Shown piece after piece: positions 1 to 8,865 of a DNA stretch of 64,000 bases. Origin of the DNA: Streptomyces sp. NK15101 (GTDB lineage Bacteria > Actinomycetota > Actinomycetes > Streptomycetales > Streptomycetaceae); contig NZ_JAINVG010000015.1 in NCBI RefSeq assembly GCF_020400725.1, positions 52,473 through 116,472 of the forward strand, given 5' to 3'. The position numbers and the translations under genes are program-made. Below the pieces are notes generated by a model. The model searched no databases. It saw nothing but the letters and a program-made list of their open reading frames with translations, and was not told the DNA's origin. Positions within the stretch are counted from its first letter, which is position 1. Every line of letters starts with the position of its first letter.

Positions 1-631
1 CGCCGAAGTCCTGAACATGCCGATCGAGGAGGCCCTCGACTTCTTCGAGGCCGTCCCGACCATCGCGCGCCACCTGCGCACGCTCAACGAGGTCGGCCTC
101 GGGTACGTCCGGCTCGGCCAGTCCGCGCCGACGCTCTCCGGCGGCGAGGCGCAGCGCGTCAAGCTCGCCTCCGAGCTCCAGAAGCGCTCGACGGGCCGCA
201 CGGTCTACGTCCTCGACGAGCCGACCACGGGCCTCCACTTCGAGGACATCTCGAAGCTGATCAAGGTCCTGTCCGGTCTGGTCGACAAGGGCAACTCGGT
301 GATCGTCATCGAGCACAACCTCGATGTCATCAAGACCGCGGACTGGGTCGTCGACATGGGACCCGAGGGCGGCAGCGGCGGTGGTCTGGTGATCGCCGAG
401 GGCACGCCGGAGGAGGTCGCCTCGGTCCCCGAGAGCCACACCGGCAAGTTCCTCCGCGAGATCCTCGGCGCCGACCGGATCAGCGACGCCGGCGGGAAGA
501 TCCCGGCGGCCCGCGGGGCGAAGAAGACCGCCGCGAAGAAGGCCCCCGCCAAGAAGGTCGCCGCCCAGGGCGCGGTTCCCGCGAAGAAGGCGGCCGCCAA
601 GAAGGCGACGGCCCGGACCCGCAAGGCGTGA
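1..631 (+). CDS. uvrA: Excinuclease ABC subunit A, C-terminal part (start outside window)
   Basis: C-terminal ~209 residues of UvrA, the ATPase that finds helix-distorting DNA lesions as a dimer and loads UvrB in nucleotide excision repair. The frame is open from base 2. Visible in order are the ABC signature [12 protein letters not shown] (from about 134), Walker [13 protein letters not shown] (about 206) and the H-loop IEHNLDVI (about 308). After ILGAD, where the conserved family core ends, follow some 50 residues rich in AKK/APAKK repeats, a histone-H1-like tail seen in various actinobacterial proteins that probably gives extra nonspecific DNA contact (inference). uvrC lies 4.3 kb downstream but is not in the same operon. 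Confidence 0.97.
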   Translation, partial: AEVLNMPIEEALDFFEAVPTIARHLRTLNEVGLGYVRLGQSAPTLSGGEAQRVKLASELQKRSTGRTVYVLDEPTTGLHFEDISKLIKVLSGLVDKGNSVIVIEHNLDVIKTADWVVDMGPEGGSGGGLVIAEGTPEEVASVPESHTGKFLREILGADRISDAGGKIPAARGAKKTAAKKAPAKKVAAQGAVPAKKAAAKKATARTRKA

Positions 632-650
632 GGGCCGGCCAGGCGTGACA

Positions 651-685
651 GGGAGGCGGGGCCCCGAACAGGGGCCCCGCCTCCC
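651..685 (+). terminator. Hairpin terminator after uvrA
   Basis: A perfect 15-bp stem (651-665 pairing with 671-685) closes a 5-nt loop GAACA, 20 bp after the uvrA stop. There is no U tract, as is usual for strong GC-rich Streptomyces terminators. Confidence 0.8.
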
Positions 686-781
686 ACGTCAGGCCCCGGC
701 GTCGGGCTCCGGAGGGCCGCCGGTATCGTCGGTTCGGTCACCCCTGGGGTGTCTTGTCCCCGATCTCACCGTGGAGCGCTC

Positions 782-1207
782 ATGTCCGGCCAGTCCAGCC
801 GCCGCACCGTACTGAAAGGCGCGGCCCTCGCCGGAGCCGCCGGGCTGGGAGTCGCCGCCTGCTCCACGGAGTCCAAGCTCGGCCACGCCCAGACCCCGAC
901 CCCGACCGCACCGGTCCCGCTCGGAGCCCCGGACGAGGTGCCCGTCGGCGGCTCCAAGCTCTACCGCGAGCAGCGGCTCGTGGTGAGCTGCCCGGCCAAG
1001 GGCCAGTACAAGGCCTTCAGCGCCCAGTGCACCCACGCCGGCTGCGTCCTCGACAAGGTCGAGGAGAACGAGGGCAACTGCCCCTGCCACGGCAGCCGCT
1101 TCGACGTCACGACCGGCAAGGCGCTCCGCGGCCCCGCCACCGTCCCGCTCCCCGAGGTCCCGATCCGCGTCGAGAACGGCAGGCTGGTGGCCGGCCCCGA
1201 GGCCTGA
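782..1207 (+). CDS. Rieske (2Fe-2S) lipoprotein, Tat-type signal
   Basis: 141 aa. The N-terminus has a twin-arginine signal (SSRRTVLKG) ending in a lipobox-like VAAC, so it is probably exported folded and lipid-anchored outside the membrane. The Rieske motifs are intact: CTHAGC (Cys-x-His) at about residues 86-91 and CPCHGS (Cys-x2-His) at about 103-108, ligating a 2Fe-2S cluster. The ATG at 782 is chosen over an in-frame GTG at 749 because GGAG sits just before it and the Tat motif follows at normal distance. Redox partner unknown; related stand-alone Rieske lipoproteins are common in Streptomyces and are not the QcrA subunit. The stop codon lies in a 23-bp tandem repeat. Confidence 0.88.
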   Translation: MSGQSSRRTVLKGAALAGAAGLGVAACSTESKLGHAQTPTPTAPVPLGAPDEVPVGGSKLYREQRLVVSCPAKGQYKAFSAQCTHAGCVLDKVEENEGNCPCHGSRFDVTTGKALRGPATVPLPEVPIRVENGRLVAGPEA

Positions 1208-1243
1208 GCGGTCCGGAACCCGAGGCCTGAGCGGTCCGGAACC
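1198..1243. repeat. Tandem duplication, 2 x 23 bp, over a stop codon
   Basis: The segment 1198-1220 is repeated exactly at 1221-1243. Copy 1 carries the stop codon of the Rieske gene (1205-1207). GGCCTGAG in copy 2 (1224-1231) pairs with CTCAGGCC further on, at the end of the convergent regulator gene, so the duplication may extend a shared terminator hairpin. Confidence 0.85.
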
Positions 1244-1250
1244 CGCGGCC

Positions 1251-2180
1251 TCAGGCCCAGTCCCAGTCGATCCCCAGGATCCCCGGGCGCACCCCCTGCT
1301 CCACGAGGTGCACCGTGCGGTGCCGGCCGCTCAGGGTCAGCTCCGCACGGCCGCCGCGCGGCGCCCCCGCCGATGCCTGCGCGAACCTCCGGCACCGCAC
1401 CGGAAGCGCCGCCTCGTCGAAGCGGACCTGGAGCACGTACTGCCCGCCCGCGAAGCTGAACCCGCGCACGTACTCCCCGCTCGGACCCGCCGTGCCGTCC
1501 TCGAAGCCGTACGAGAACAGATACGTGTCCCCGGCCCGCAGCCGCGCGTCGAAGAGCAGCTCCGCGACCACCACGCCCGTGCCGGCGTGCCACCGCACCC
1601 GCCCCGTCCGGCAGTTCTCCACCGCCCGCACGGCCACCCGGGACGGGTCGCAGCCGGCGTCGCCGTGGTGGATGGCGAGGTAGCGGTCCACGCCGTCCCG
1701 GTGCGCCCGCACCACGTGCTGCGACTCGCGCCCCACCAGCTCCCGCCCCGCCCCGATCCGCACCCGCTCGTGGTGCCCCACCGTGTGCAGCCCGCCGTCC
1801 GCCGGGGACTCCAGGTCCGCCAGCAGCTCCTCGACCGAGCCCGAGGCCTCCACCAGCGAGCGGTACGAGCGGGCCGCCGGGCGCTCCACTCCGGAGCGGG
1901 CGGCCGTGTCCTCCGCCAGGAGCCGCAGCAGCGAGTTCCCCGGCAGCCGGAGGACCTCCTCCAGGGCCCGGACGGCCTTCAGGGACTCCGGCCGCTGCGG
2001 GCGGCGGGCGCCCTGCTGCCAGTAGCTCAGGCTCGTCACCCCGACCTTGACGCCCCGGTGCGCGAGATGGTGCTGGACCCGCTGGAGCGGCAGCCCGCGC
2101 ACGGCCAGCGCGGTGCGCAGCGCCAGGTGGAAGGGACCGGTGTGCAGCAGCTGCACCAGATCCGCCTCGGTGTGGCTCAC
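1251..2180 (-). CDS. XRE-type helix-turn-helix regulator
   Basis: 309 aa, GTG start at 2180 with GAGGAG about 6 nt upstream; the open frame extends further but without conserved character. The N-terminal ~90 residues look like an XRE-type HTH (LRTALAVRGLPLQRVQHHL, then SLSYWQQGARRPQRPESLKAV, the pattern of a recognition helix followed by a basic arm). The remaining ~200 residues are beta-rich with no family I recognise and may sense a ligand. It is divergent from the secreted protease gene at 2411, and the 230-bp shared region carries repeated GTTCAC motifs, so control of the protease and of itself is the natural guess (inference). Confidence 0.72.
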   Translation of the reverse strand: MSHTEADLVQLLHTGPFHLALRTALAVRGLPLQRVQHHLAHRGVKVGVTSLSYWQQGARRPQRPESLKAVRALEEVLRLPGNSLLRLLAEDTAARSGVERPAARSYRSLVEASGSVEELLADLESPADGGLHTVGHHERVRIGAGRELVGRESQHVVRAHRDGVDRYLAIHHGDAGCDPSRVAVRAVENCRTGRVRWHAGTGVVVAELLFDARLRAGDTYLFSYGFEDGTAGPSGEYVRGFSFAGGQYVLQVRFDEAALPVRCRRFAQASAGAPRGGRAELTLSGRHRTVHLVEQGVRPGILGIDWDWA

Positions 2181-2192
2181 GAGGACTCCTCG

Positions 2193-2290
2193 GTGAACGT
2201 TCACGACGGGGGCACGGACCGACGCGGCGCGAGGGGCGGGCGGGCAGGTGGGCCGGGGGTTTCCGTTCACACCCGGGTCACACCGTTCAC
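2193..2290. promoter_or_regulatory. Cluster of GTTCAC motifs in divergent promoter region
   Basis: There is a 12-bp perfect palindrome GTGAACGTTCAC at 2193-2204. Further on, GTTCAC recurs at 2265-2270 and 2285-2290, with GGTCAC at 2276-2281. The units at 2265-2275 and 2276-2286 are adjacent 11-mers resembling PhoP direct-repeat units (GTTCACACCCG, GGTCACACCGT). They could be operators of the XRE regulator or a PHO box; sequence alone does not decide. Confidence 0.45.
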
Positions 2291-2319
2291 GGTCCGATGT
2301 CATCCCGCATTGAAGCGTG

Positions 2320-2348
2320 TTGACCCGGCCCGGACAACGGCAGATGCT
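2320..2348 (+). promoter_or_regulatory. Candidate promoter of the papain-like protease gene
   Basis: TTGACC (2320-2325), a 17-bp spacer, then GATGCT (2343-2348). The -35 is good and the -10 weak (keeps A2 and T6). It lies 62 bp before the protease ATG and just downstream of the GTTCAC cluster. Confidence 0.35.
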
Positions 2349-2410
2349 CCTGACCAGCGTCCGGACGCGCTCCTCCACCCCCCTCATCCCCAGCTCCTGG
2401 GAGGAACGCG

Positions 2411-2998
2411 ATGCGCAGAAGAAAGCTGAACCTCGCGGCACTCGCCGCAGCCGCCCTCTTCCTCGTCCCCACCACCCCGGCCTCCGCCGCCCCCGCCGGC
2501 GAGGACGCCCCGGCCCTCGCGTCCAAGCGGCTGAACATCACCATGCAGGCCCAGCAGAAGACCAACTGGTGCTGGGCGGCGAGCGGCAACACGATCGCCA
2601 CCTGGTACGGCCGGAACTACAGCCAGAACCAGTTCTGCAACGCCGCCTTCGACCGCCGGCAGGGCTACGACTGCCCCAACTGGCAGGCCACCCTCGGCAA
2701 CGTCCAGACCGGCCTGAGCTGGGCCGGCATCAGCCCCGGTTCGTACGTCGACGGCTGGCTGCGCTACTCCACCCTCCAGACCGAGATCAACGCCGGACGG
2801 CCCGTCGAGACCCGGATCCAGTGGTCGAGCGGCGGCGGCCACATGCACGTGGTCTACGGCTACGACGACGCGGACAGCTGGGTCTACTGGGGCGACCCCT
2901 GGCCCTCCAGCGACCGCTACAACTGGGCCTCGCACGCCTGGTACGTGAACAACGGCTCGTTCTCCTGGACCCACTCGCTCTACCGGATCGGGGCGTGA
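2411..2998 (+). CDS. Secreted papain-like cysteine protease
   Basis: 195 aa. A Sec signal peptide (MRRRKLNLAALAAAALFLV... cleaved near ASA-AP, about residue 27) precedes a C39/papain-like domain. Catalytic candidates are Cys54 in TNWCWAAS, His144 or His146 in GGGHMHVV and Asp162 in YWGDPW, the order and spacing of the papain-like family annotated in streptomycetes. RBS GGGAGG lies 9 nt before the ATG. It is followed after 5 bp by a membrane-anchored secreted protein, so the two are probably co-transcribed. Substrate unknown. Four tightly placed Trp/Tyr-rich stretches and two Cys besides Cys54 (about residues 76, 88) suggest a small disulfide-stabilised extracellular enzyme. Confidence 0.8.
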   Translation: MRRRKLNLAALAAAALFLVPTTPASAAPAGEDAPALASKRLNITMQAQQKTNWCWAASGNTIATWYGRNYSQNQFCNAAFDRRQGYDCPNWQATLGNVQTGLSWAGISPGSYVDGWLRYSTLQTEINAGRPVETRIQWSSGGGHMHVVYGYDDADSWVYWGDPWPSSDRYNWASHAWYVNNGSFSWTHSLYRIGA

Positions 2999-3003
2999 CG
3001 ACG

Positions 3004-3738
3004 ATGAACGCACGAGCCACGGCCGCCGGCCTCCTCGCCGCCGCGGCCCTCGTCGGCCTCGGGGCGCTCCCGGCGGCCGCCGAGGGCCTGCCGTCCGCGC
3101 CGACCCCCGAGCAGGCCGCCTCCGCGCCGGGGACCCTGGACGCCCTGTCCCGGTTCTTCGCCCGCGACGGAGCCCTCGCCCGCACGGCGGCCGCGCCGCG
3201 CGTCGAGGGCGCCTCCGTCCCCGTGCGGTTCCTCTCCCCGGACTTCGTCGCCGGGAAGCCCGGGGCACCGGTCGCCCGCGTCGAGTTCCGCGCCAGCAGG
3301 GCCGTGGCCCCGGACGGACAGAAGGCCTCGCTGTGGACGGCACGGCAGCCGGACGGCGGCTGGCAGGTCGTGAACATCGCCACCGGCGACGACGAGGTCC
3401 GCTACGCGGAACTGGGCCGCGGCTTCGTCTTCCGCGAGCCGCAGATCGACGCGTGGTACGTCCTGAAGGGCGAGAAGGTGCTGCCGCTCGACGAGGACGC
3501 GGTACGGGCCGTGGGCCGGAACGGGACGAGCCTCGCGGGCTACCGGGAGCGGGTCGTACGGGCGTACGGCGACAAGCTGCCGGGGTCGCCGTACGCGCGG
3601 AAGGGCGCGGCGGGGGGTTACGACGCGCCCGCGCCCGCGTCCCTGCCGTCGTCGGCGGTCGCGGTGGCGGGGGCGGGGGTGGTCCTCGCGGTGACGGTCG
3701 CGGTGACGCTCCGCCGGCGCGCCCCCCGACGCCCCTAG
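3004..3738 (+). CDS. Secreted protein with C-terminal membrane anchor, protease partner
   Basis: 244 aa, not a family I recognise. An N-terminal signal peptide (to about AAAEG, residue 27) is followed by a ~170-residue extracellular domain of mixed strands (WQVVNIATGDDEVRYAELGRGF). Then come a Pro/Ala linker and a C-terminal hydrophobic helix with a basic end (AVTLRRRAPRRP), giving cell-surface anchoring. A possible sorting-signal remnant is LPSSA, but it is not LPXTG. The gene starts 5 bp after the protease stop. Plausible roles are anchor, substrate, chaperone or inhibitor of the protease (inference only). Confidence 0.65.
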   Translation: MNARATAAGLLAAAALVGLGALPAAAEGLPSAPTPEQAASAPGTLDALSRFFARDGALARTAAAPRVEGASVPVRFLSPDFVAGKPGAPVARVEFRASRAVAPDGQKASLWTARQPDGGWQVVNIATGDDEVRYAELGRGFVFREPQIDAWYVLKGEKVLPLDEDAVRAVGRNGTSLAGYRERVVRAYGDKLPGSPYARKGAAGGYDAPAPASLPSSAVAVAGAGVVLAVTVAVTLRRRAPRRP

Positions 3739-3780
3739 CCGACCGTCCGCTCCACCGCGGACGGTGCCCCCGCCCGCCCC

Positions 3781-3861
3781 GTTGTGGGCGGTCGTTCCGC
3801 CGGGGCAAGGGGGTCCCCCTGCTCGAGCGAAGCCGAGAGCTTGGGGGAGGGTGGGCACAAC
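3781..3861. repeat. Dispersed-type intergenic palindromic repeat
   Basis: Within the 337-bp gene-free stretch 3739-4075. Terminal GTTGTG (3781-3786) and CACAAC (3856-3861) form an inverted pair. The core around 3816-3848 reads CCCCC-TGCTCGAGCGAAGCCGAGAGC-TTGGGGG and can fold on itself. From memory, near-identical CTCGAGCGAAGCCGAGAG cores recur between genes in many Streptomyces genomes. The rest of the gap is GC-rich, with GCGGGAC/GTCCCGC-type short hairpins and no gene signal. Confidence 0.6.
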
Positions 3862-4075
3862 GGAACGGCGCCCCTTGCCGGGCCCAGGCTCCCGCGCCTG
3901 AACGGCCACCACCGGTGCACCGGCGCTCGGGGTGCGGGTCCAGGCGCGGAACGCGGAGGCGCCGCTATGGGAGCCGTCCCGTGTGCCCACCCGTCCCGCC
4001 CCAGCGGGACGACTGCCCACACGGGCGGGTGGCGGGGGCACCGCCCCGCCGGGCGCGGGCCCCGTGGGGGCGTTG

Positions 4076-4828
4076 TCAGTGGGCCAGGTAGCCGCCGTCC
4101 ACCGGGAGGACCACGCCCGTCACGAACGACGCTTCGTCCGACGCCAGGAAGAGGATCGCGGCCGCCACCTCCTCCGGCGTGCCGAAGCGGCCCATCGGGT
4201 GGGCCCGGACGATCTCCGCGAGGTACTCGGGCCCGCCCGGCTCCACGCGCGCGGCGGCGACGCGTTCGGTCTCGATCGTGCCCGGGGCCACCGCGTTCAC
4301 CCGGATCCCGCGCTCCGCCCACTCCACCGCCAGGTGCTTGGTCAGGCCGGTCGCGACGAACTTCGCCGGGCCGTACACCGCCTGCCTCGCCTGGCCGGCC
4401 ACGCCCGAGATCGACGAGGTGCACACGATGGCCCCGCCGCCCGAGACGATCATGGCCTCGATCGCGTACTTGCAGGTCAGGAACATGCCCCTGCCGTCGA
4501 CGGCCATCACCCGGTCGAAGTCCGAGGCCTCCGCCTCGGTGACGGAGAGCAGCGGGATCACGCCCGCGTTCGCCACCAGGACGTCCAGCCGTCCGAAGCG
4601 CTCCACCGCCGTGCCGATCATCCGTCGGGCGTCCTCCTCCCGGGAGACGTCGCCGACCACCGGGATCACGCCGGCGAGGGTCGCCAGCCGCTCCTCGTCG
4701 ACGTCGGCGGCGACCACGTGCGCACCCTCGCGGAGGAAGCGCTCCGCCGTCGCCCGCCCGATTCCGCTCGCCGCGCCCGTGATCACGCACACCCGGTCCG
4801 CCAGCCGTCCTGAAGTGTCCTGAGCCAT
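4076..4828 (-). CDS. SDR-family NAD(P)-dependent oxidoreductase
   Basis: 250 aa, classical short-chain dehydrogenase/reductase. It has the cofactor motif TGAASGIG near residue 17, NAG in LVANAGVI, catalytic Ser in CTSSISG, YGPAK as the YxxxK motif, and a C-terminal FVTGVVLPVDGGY. It probably reduces or oxidises a hydroxyl/carbonyl; the substrate cannot be read. The ATG at 4828 (MAQDTSGR) is preferred over upstream in-frame codons because the Rossmann strand then begins at the usual distance. Divergent from uvrC with 58 bp between start codons. Confidence 0.88.
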   Translation of the reverse strand: MAQDTSGRLADRVCVITGAASGIGRATAERFLREGAHVVAADVDEERLATLAGVIPVVGDVSREEDARRMIGTAVERFGRLDVLVANAGVIPLLSVTEAEASDFDRVMAVDGRGMFLTCKYAIEAMIVSGGGAIVCTSSISGVAGQARQAVYGPAKFVATGLTKHLAVEWAERGIRVNAVAPGTIETERVAAARVEPGGPEYLAEIVRAHPMGRFGTPEEVAAAILFLASDEASFVTGVVLPVDGGYLAH

Positions 4829-4873
4829 GTCCGGGCAACGAGCGCGCCCGCTCTGAGTGTCGGTCCCCGCCAG

Positions 4874-4879
4874 TAGGGT
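4874..4879 (+). promoter_or_regulatory. -10 TAGGGT placed for a leaderless uvrC mRNA
   Basis: TAGGGT ends 7 nt before the uvrC ATG (4887), the spacing expected if transcription starts at the A of ATG. The same bases could be read as a weak AGGGTGG ribosome site, so this is uncertain. Confidence 0.4.
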
Positions 4880-4886
4880 GGTGGGC

Positions 4887-6875
4887 ATGGCAGACCCCTC
4901 CAGCTACCGCCCCAAGCCGGGTCAGATCCCCGACTCCCCGGGGGTCTACAAGTTCCGCGACGAGCACCGCCGGGTGATCTACGTGGGGAAGGCGAAGTCC
5001 CTGCGCCAGCGGCTGGCGAACTACTTCCAGCCGCTGACGAGCCTGCACCCGCGCACGGCCACCATGGTGACGACCGCGGCCTCCGTGGAGTGGACGGTGG
5101 TGTCCACCGAGGTCGAGGCGCTGCAGCTGGAGTACTCCTGGATCAAGGAGTTCGACCCCCGGTTCAACGTGAAGTACCGGGACGACAAGAGCTACCCGTA
5201 CCTCGCGGTCACCATGAACGAGGAGTTCCCGCGCGTGCAGGTCATGCGCGGGCACAAGAAGAAGGGCGTGCGCTACTTCGGGCCGTACGCGCACGCGTGG
5301 GCGATCCGCGAGACCGTCGACCTGATGCTGCGGGTGTTCCCCGTGCGGACGTGCTCGGCGGGTGTCTTCCGCAACGCCGCCTCCGCCGGACGGCCCTGCC
5401 TGCTCGGCTACATCGGCAAGTGCTCGGCGCCCTGCGTCGGCCGGGTCACGCCCGAGGAGCACCGCGAACTGGCCGAGGACTTCTGCGACTTCATGGCCGG
5501 CCGCACCGGCACGCACATCCGCCGGCTCGAGAAGCAGATGACGATCGCGGCCGAGGACATGGAGTACGAGAAGGCCGCCCGGCTCCGCGACGACATAGAG
5601 GCCCTGCGCAAGGCCATGGAGAAGAACGCGGTCGTCCTCGCCGACGCGACCGACGCCGACCTGATCGCCCTCGCCGAGGACGAGCTGGAGGCCGCCGTCC
5701 AGATCTTCCACGTGCGCGGCGGCCGCGTCCGGGGCCAGCGCGGCTGGGTCACGGACAAGGTCGAGGCCGTCGACACGGCGGGGCTCGTGGAGCACGCCCT
5801 CCAGCAGCTGTACGGCGAGGAGAGCGGCGACACGGTCCCCAAGGAGGTCCTGGTCCCGGCGCTGCCCGAGGACACGGAGGCCGTCTCCGCCTGGCTCTCC
5901 GGCCGCCGCGGCTCCCTCGTCTCGCTGCGCGTCCCGCAGCGCGGCGACAAGAAGGACCTGATGGAGACGGTCGCGCGCAACGCCCAGCAGGCGCTCGTGC
6001 TGCACAAGACCAAGCGGGCCAGCGACCTGACCACCCGCTCCCGGGCCCTGGAGGAGATCGCCGAGGCCCTGGACCTGGACTCGGCGCCGCTGCGGATCGA
6101 GTGCTTCGACATCTCGCACCTCCAGGGCGAGGACGTCGTCGCCTCGATGGTCGTCTTCGAGGACGGGCTGCCCCGCAAGGGCGAGTACCGCCGTTTCCAG
6201 ATCAAGGGCTTCGAGGGCCAGGACGACGTCCGGTCCATGCACGAGGTGATCAGCCGCCGCTTCAAGCGGTACCTGGCCGAGAAGGACCGTACGGGGGAGT
6301 GGGGACCGGCGCCCGACGGCGAGGTTCCGGCGGAGCCGACCGAGGACGACGGGCGGCCCAGGCGCTTCGCGTACCCGCCGCAGCTCGTCGTCGTCGACGG
6401 CGGGCAGCCGCAGGTCGCCGCGGCCCGTCGCGCCCTCGACGAACTCGGCATCGACGACGTCGCGGTCTGCGGCCTCGCCAAGCGCCTGGAGGAGGTCTGG
6501 CTGCCCGGCGACGACGACCCGGTGGTCCTGCCCCGCTCCAGCGAGGGCCTCTATCTGCTCCAGCGGGTGCGTGACACGGCTCACGACTTCGCCATCCGCT
6601 ACCAGCGGTCCAAGCGGACCAAACGTCTCCGGACCAGCCCGCTCGACGCCGTCCCCGGCCTCGGCGAGTCCCGCAAGCAGGCCCTGATCAAGCATTTCGG
6701 CTCGGTGAAGCGGCTGAAGCAGGCGACAATCGAGCAGATCTGTGAGGTCCCCGGCTTCGGCCGGAAGACCGCGGAGGCGGTCGCCGTGGCCCTGGCCCAG
6801 GCGGCCCCCGCCGCACCCGCCGTGAACACGGCCACAGGAGAGATCATGGAAGACGACGGGGGCACCACCGCATGA
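4887..6875 (+). CDS. uvrC: Excinuclease ABC subunit C
   Basis: 662 aa, full length. UvrC makes both incisions around a lesion in the UvrB-DNA complex. Domains in order are the GIY-YIG nuclease (PDSPGVYKF...[14 protein letters not shown], residues ~10-95), a Cys-rich patch (CSAGVFR...[13 protein letters not shown]), the UVR/UvrB-binding motif ([14 protein letters not shown], about 230), the RNase H-like endonuclease ([21 protein letters not shown], about 410; catalytic Asp in FDIS) and C-terminal tandem HhH ([23 protein letters not shown]). The stop overlaps the rapZ start (ATGA at 6872), so the DNA repair gene is translationally coupled to the rapZ-yvcK-whiA set, an arrangement conserved in actinobacteria. 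Confidence 0.97.
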   Translation: MADPSSYRPKPGQIPDSPGVYKFRDEHRRVIYVGKAKSLRQRLANYFQPLTSLHPRTATMVTTAASVEWTVVSTEVEALQLEYSWIKEFDPRFNVKYRDDKSYPYLAVTMNEEFPRVQVMRGHKKKGVRYFGPYAHAWAIRETVDLMLRVFPVRTCSAGVFRNAASAGRPCLLGYIGKCSAPCVGRVTPEEHRELAEDFCDFMAGRTGTHIRRLEKQMTIAAEDMEYEKAARLRDDIEALRKAMEKNAVVLADATDADLIALAEDELEAAVQIFHVRGGRVRGQRGWVTDKVEAVDTAGLVEHALQQLYGEESGDTVPKEVLVPALPEDTEAVSAWLSGRRGSLVSLRVPQRGDKKDLMETVARNAQQALVLHKTKRASDLTTRSRALEEIAEALDLDSAPLRIECFDISHLQGEDVVASMVVFEDGLPRKGEYRRFQIKGFEGQDDVRSMHEVISRRFKRYLAEKDRTGEWGPAPDGEVPAEPTEDDGRPRRFAYPPQLVVVDGGQPQVAAARRALDELGIDDVAVCGLAKRLEEVWLPGDDDPVVLPRSSEGLYLLQRVRDTAHDFAIRYQRSKRTKRLRTSPLDAVPGLGESRKQALIKHFGSVKRLKQATIEQICEVPGFGRKTAEAVAVALAQAAPAAPAVNTATGEIMEDDGGTTA

Positions 6876-7834
6876 CCGAGCGCCACGCGCACGACGAGCA
6901 CGACCGAGAAGACGGAGCAGGACACGTGAGTACGGGCACGAAGGAGACCCCCGGCGACAACGGCGCCGAGGCGGCCATTCCCGAGCTGGTGATCATCTCC
7001 GGCATGTCCGGAGCCGGCCGGTCCACCGCGGCGAAGTGTCTGGAGGACCTCGGCTGGTTCGTCGTGGACAACCTGCCGCCCGCGCTGATCCCCACCATGG
7101 TGGAGCTCGGCGCCCGCTCCCAGGGCAACGTCGCCCGGATCGCCGTCGTCGTGGACGTCCGCGGCCGGCAGTTCTTCGACAACCTCAGGGAGTCCCTCGC
7201 CGACCTGGACGCCAAGCAGGTCACCCGCCGGATCGTCTTCCTGGAGTCCTCCGACGAGGCCCTGGTCCGGCGCTTCGAGTCGGTCCGCAGGCCGCACCCG
7301 CTCCAGGGCGACGGCCGCATCACCGACGGCATCGCCGCCGAGCGCGACCTGCTGCGCGAGCTGCGCGGCGACGCCGACCTGGTGATCGACACCTCCAGCC
7401 TCAACGTCCACGAGCTGCGCGCCAAGATGGACGCCCAGTTCGCCGGCGACGAGGAGCCCGAGCTCCGGGCCACCGTGATGTCCTTCGGCTTCAAGTACGG
7501 CCTGCCGGTCGACGCCGACCTCGTCGTCGACATGCGCTTCCTGCCGAACCCGCACTGGGTCCCCGAGCTGCGCCCCTTCACCGGCCTCAACGAGGAGGTG
7601 TCGAACTACGTCTACAACCAGCCGGGTGCCAAGGAGTTCCTCGACCGCTACACGGAGCTGCTCCAGCTGATCGCCGCGGGCTACCGCCGCGAGGGCAAGC
7701 GGTACGTGACCATCGCCGTGGGCTGCACGGGCGGCAAGCACCGCTCCGTGGCCACCGCCGAGCGCCTCGCCGCCCGCCTCGCCTCCGAAGGGGTCGAGAC
7801 CGTCGTCGTCCACCGGGACATGGGGCGCGAGTGA
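6872..7834 (+). CDS. rapZ: RNase adapter / nucleotide-binding protein RapZ
   Basis: 320 aa. P-loop GMSGAGRST (about residues 44-52) and the C-terminal family block ([16 protein letters not shown]) with HRDMGRE end. In E. coli RapZ guides RNase E to the small RNA GlmZ; in actinobacteria its role is not the same and is undefined. The start ATG overlaps the uvrC stop; a GTG at 6926 with an upstream GGAGCAGGA is an alternative and would remove a charged, poorly conserved leader. Ends in a GTGA overlap with yvcK. Confidence 0.92.
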   Translation: MTERHAHDEHDREDGAGHVSTGTKETPGDNGAEAAIPELVIISGMSGAGRSTAAKCLEDLGWFVVDNLPPALIPTMVELGARSQGNVARIAVVVDVRGRQFFDNLRESLADLDAKQVTRRIVFLESSDEALVRRFESVRRPHPLQGDGRITDGIAAERDLLRELRGDADLVIDTSSLNVHELRAKMDAQFAGDEEPELRATVMSFGFKYGLPVDADLVVDMRFLPNPHWVPELRPFTGLNEEVSNYVYNQPGAKEFLDRYTELLQLIAAGYRREGKRYVTIAVGCTGGKHRSVATAERLAARLASEGVETVVVHRDMGRE

Positions 7835-8865
7835 AGCCGTACCGTCGGCGTGCCTCCACCCTCGCGGTGCGGCGTACGCTCCGCAGGCGCGGCGCCCAGC
7901 CCAAGGTGGTCGCGCTCGGTGGCGGCATGGGGCTTTCGGCGTCCCTCGCCGCGCTCCGCCGGATCACCGGCGACCTCACCGCCGTCGTCACCGTCGCCGA
8001 CGACGGGGGCTCCAGCGGCCGGCTCCGGGAGGAGCTCGGCGTGCTGCCCCCGGGCGACCTGCGCAAGGCGCTCGCCGCCCTCTGCGGCGACGACGACTGG
8101 GGCCAGACCTGGGCCCGGGTGATCCAGCACCGCTTCCAGTCCAAGGGCGAGATGGGCGGCCACGCCGTCGGCAATCTGCTGATCGTCGCCCTCTGGGAAC
8201 AGCTCGGCGATCCCGTGCAGGCCCTCGACCTGGTCGGCCGGCTGCTCGGCGCCCAGGGCCGGGTGCTGCCCATGTCCGCCGTGCCCCTGGAGCTCCAGGC
8301 CCTGGTCAGGGGCCACGACCCGGAGCGGCCGGACGACGTGGACACCGTCCGCGGCCAGGCGACCGTGGCGCTCACCCCCGGCGAGGTGCAGTCCGTGCAC
8401 CTCGTGCCGAACGACCCGCCGGCCGTGCCCGAGGCGGTCGCGGCGGTCCTGGACGCGGACTGGGTGGTGCTCGGTCCCGGCTCCTGGTTCTCCTCGGTGA
8501 TCCCCCACCTCCTGGTCCCCGAGCTCCTCGACGCCCTGGTCGAGACGAAGGCCCGGAAGGTGCTCTCGCTGAACCTCGCACCGCAGCCCGGAGAAACCGA
8601 GGGCTTCTCCCCGCAGCGTCATTTGGAGGTTTTGGGACGACACGCCCCTAAACTCGCCCTGGACGTGGTGCTGGCCGACGAGGCCGCCGTGCCCGACGTG
8701 TCAGCGAGGGAGCCCCTCGTCGATGCCGCCAAGCGGCTCGGCGCCGCGGTCGAGCTGGCGCCGGTGGCCGGGCCCGACGGCTCCGCGAAGCATGACCCGG
8801 AGCTGTTGGCCGCCGCGTACGACCGTATTTTTCGGATGCATGGAAGGATCGGCCCATGGCGATGA
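7831..8865 (+). CDS. yvcK: Gluconeogenesis factor YvcK/CofD-like protein
   Basis: 344 aa, GTG start in a GTGA overlap with rapZ. The CofD/UPF0052 fold is shown by [19 protein letters not shown] (residues ~27-45), [16 protein letters not shown], the DLRKALAAL block and [11 protein letters not shown]. YvcK binds UDP-sugars and links carbon metabolism to cell-wall synthesis and shape in Bacillus and mycobacteria. The last 15 codons use AT-rich codons (ATT TTT) unlike the rest, where the ribosome site of whiA must be accommodated. The basic N-terminal extension ([17 protein letters not shown]) is unusual for the family and typical for streptomycetes. Confidence 0.92.
   Translation: MKPYRRRASTLAVRRTLRRRGAQPKVVALGGGMGLSASLAALRRITGDLTAVVTVADDGGSSGRLREELGVLPPGDLRKALAALCGDDDWGQTWARVIQHRFQSKGEMGGHAVGNLLIVALWEQLGDPVQALDLVGRLLGAQGRVLPMSAVPLELQALVRGHDPERPDDVDTVRGQATVALTPGEVQSVHLVPNDPPAVPEAVAAVLDADWVVLGPGSWFSSVIPHLLVPELLDALVETKARKVLSLNLAPQPGETEGFSPQRHLEVLGRHAPKLALDVVLADEAAVPDVSAREPLVDAAKRLGAAVELAPVAGPDGSAKHDPELLAAAYDRIFRMHGRIGPWR

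Noticed and set aside
3640..3738. LPXTG sortase signal in the anchored secreted protein
   Set aside because: The sequence is LPSSA, without the needed Thr-Gly; a TM anchor explains the C-terminus.
4076..4828. SDR as part of a uvrC repair unit
   Set aside because: It is divergent from uvrC and has no repair-related motif; only the promoter region is shared.
3735..6695. 986-codon open frame on the minus strand across the SDR and uvrC genes
   Set aside because: Antisense to well-conserved uvrC; its composition (Gly/Arg/Leu/Asp) is that of a GC-rich shadow frame, and no domain is visible.
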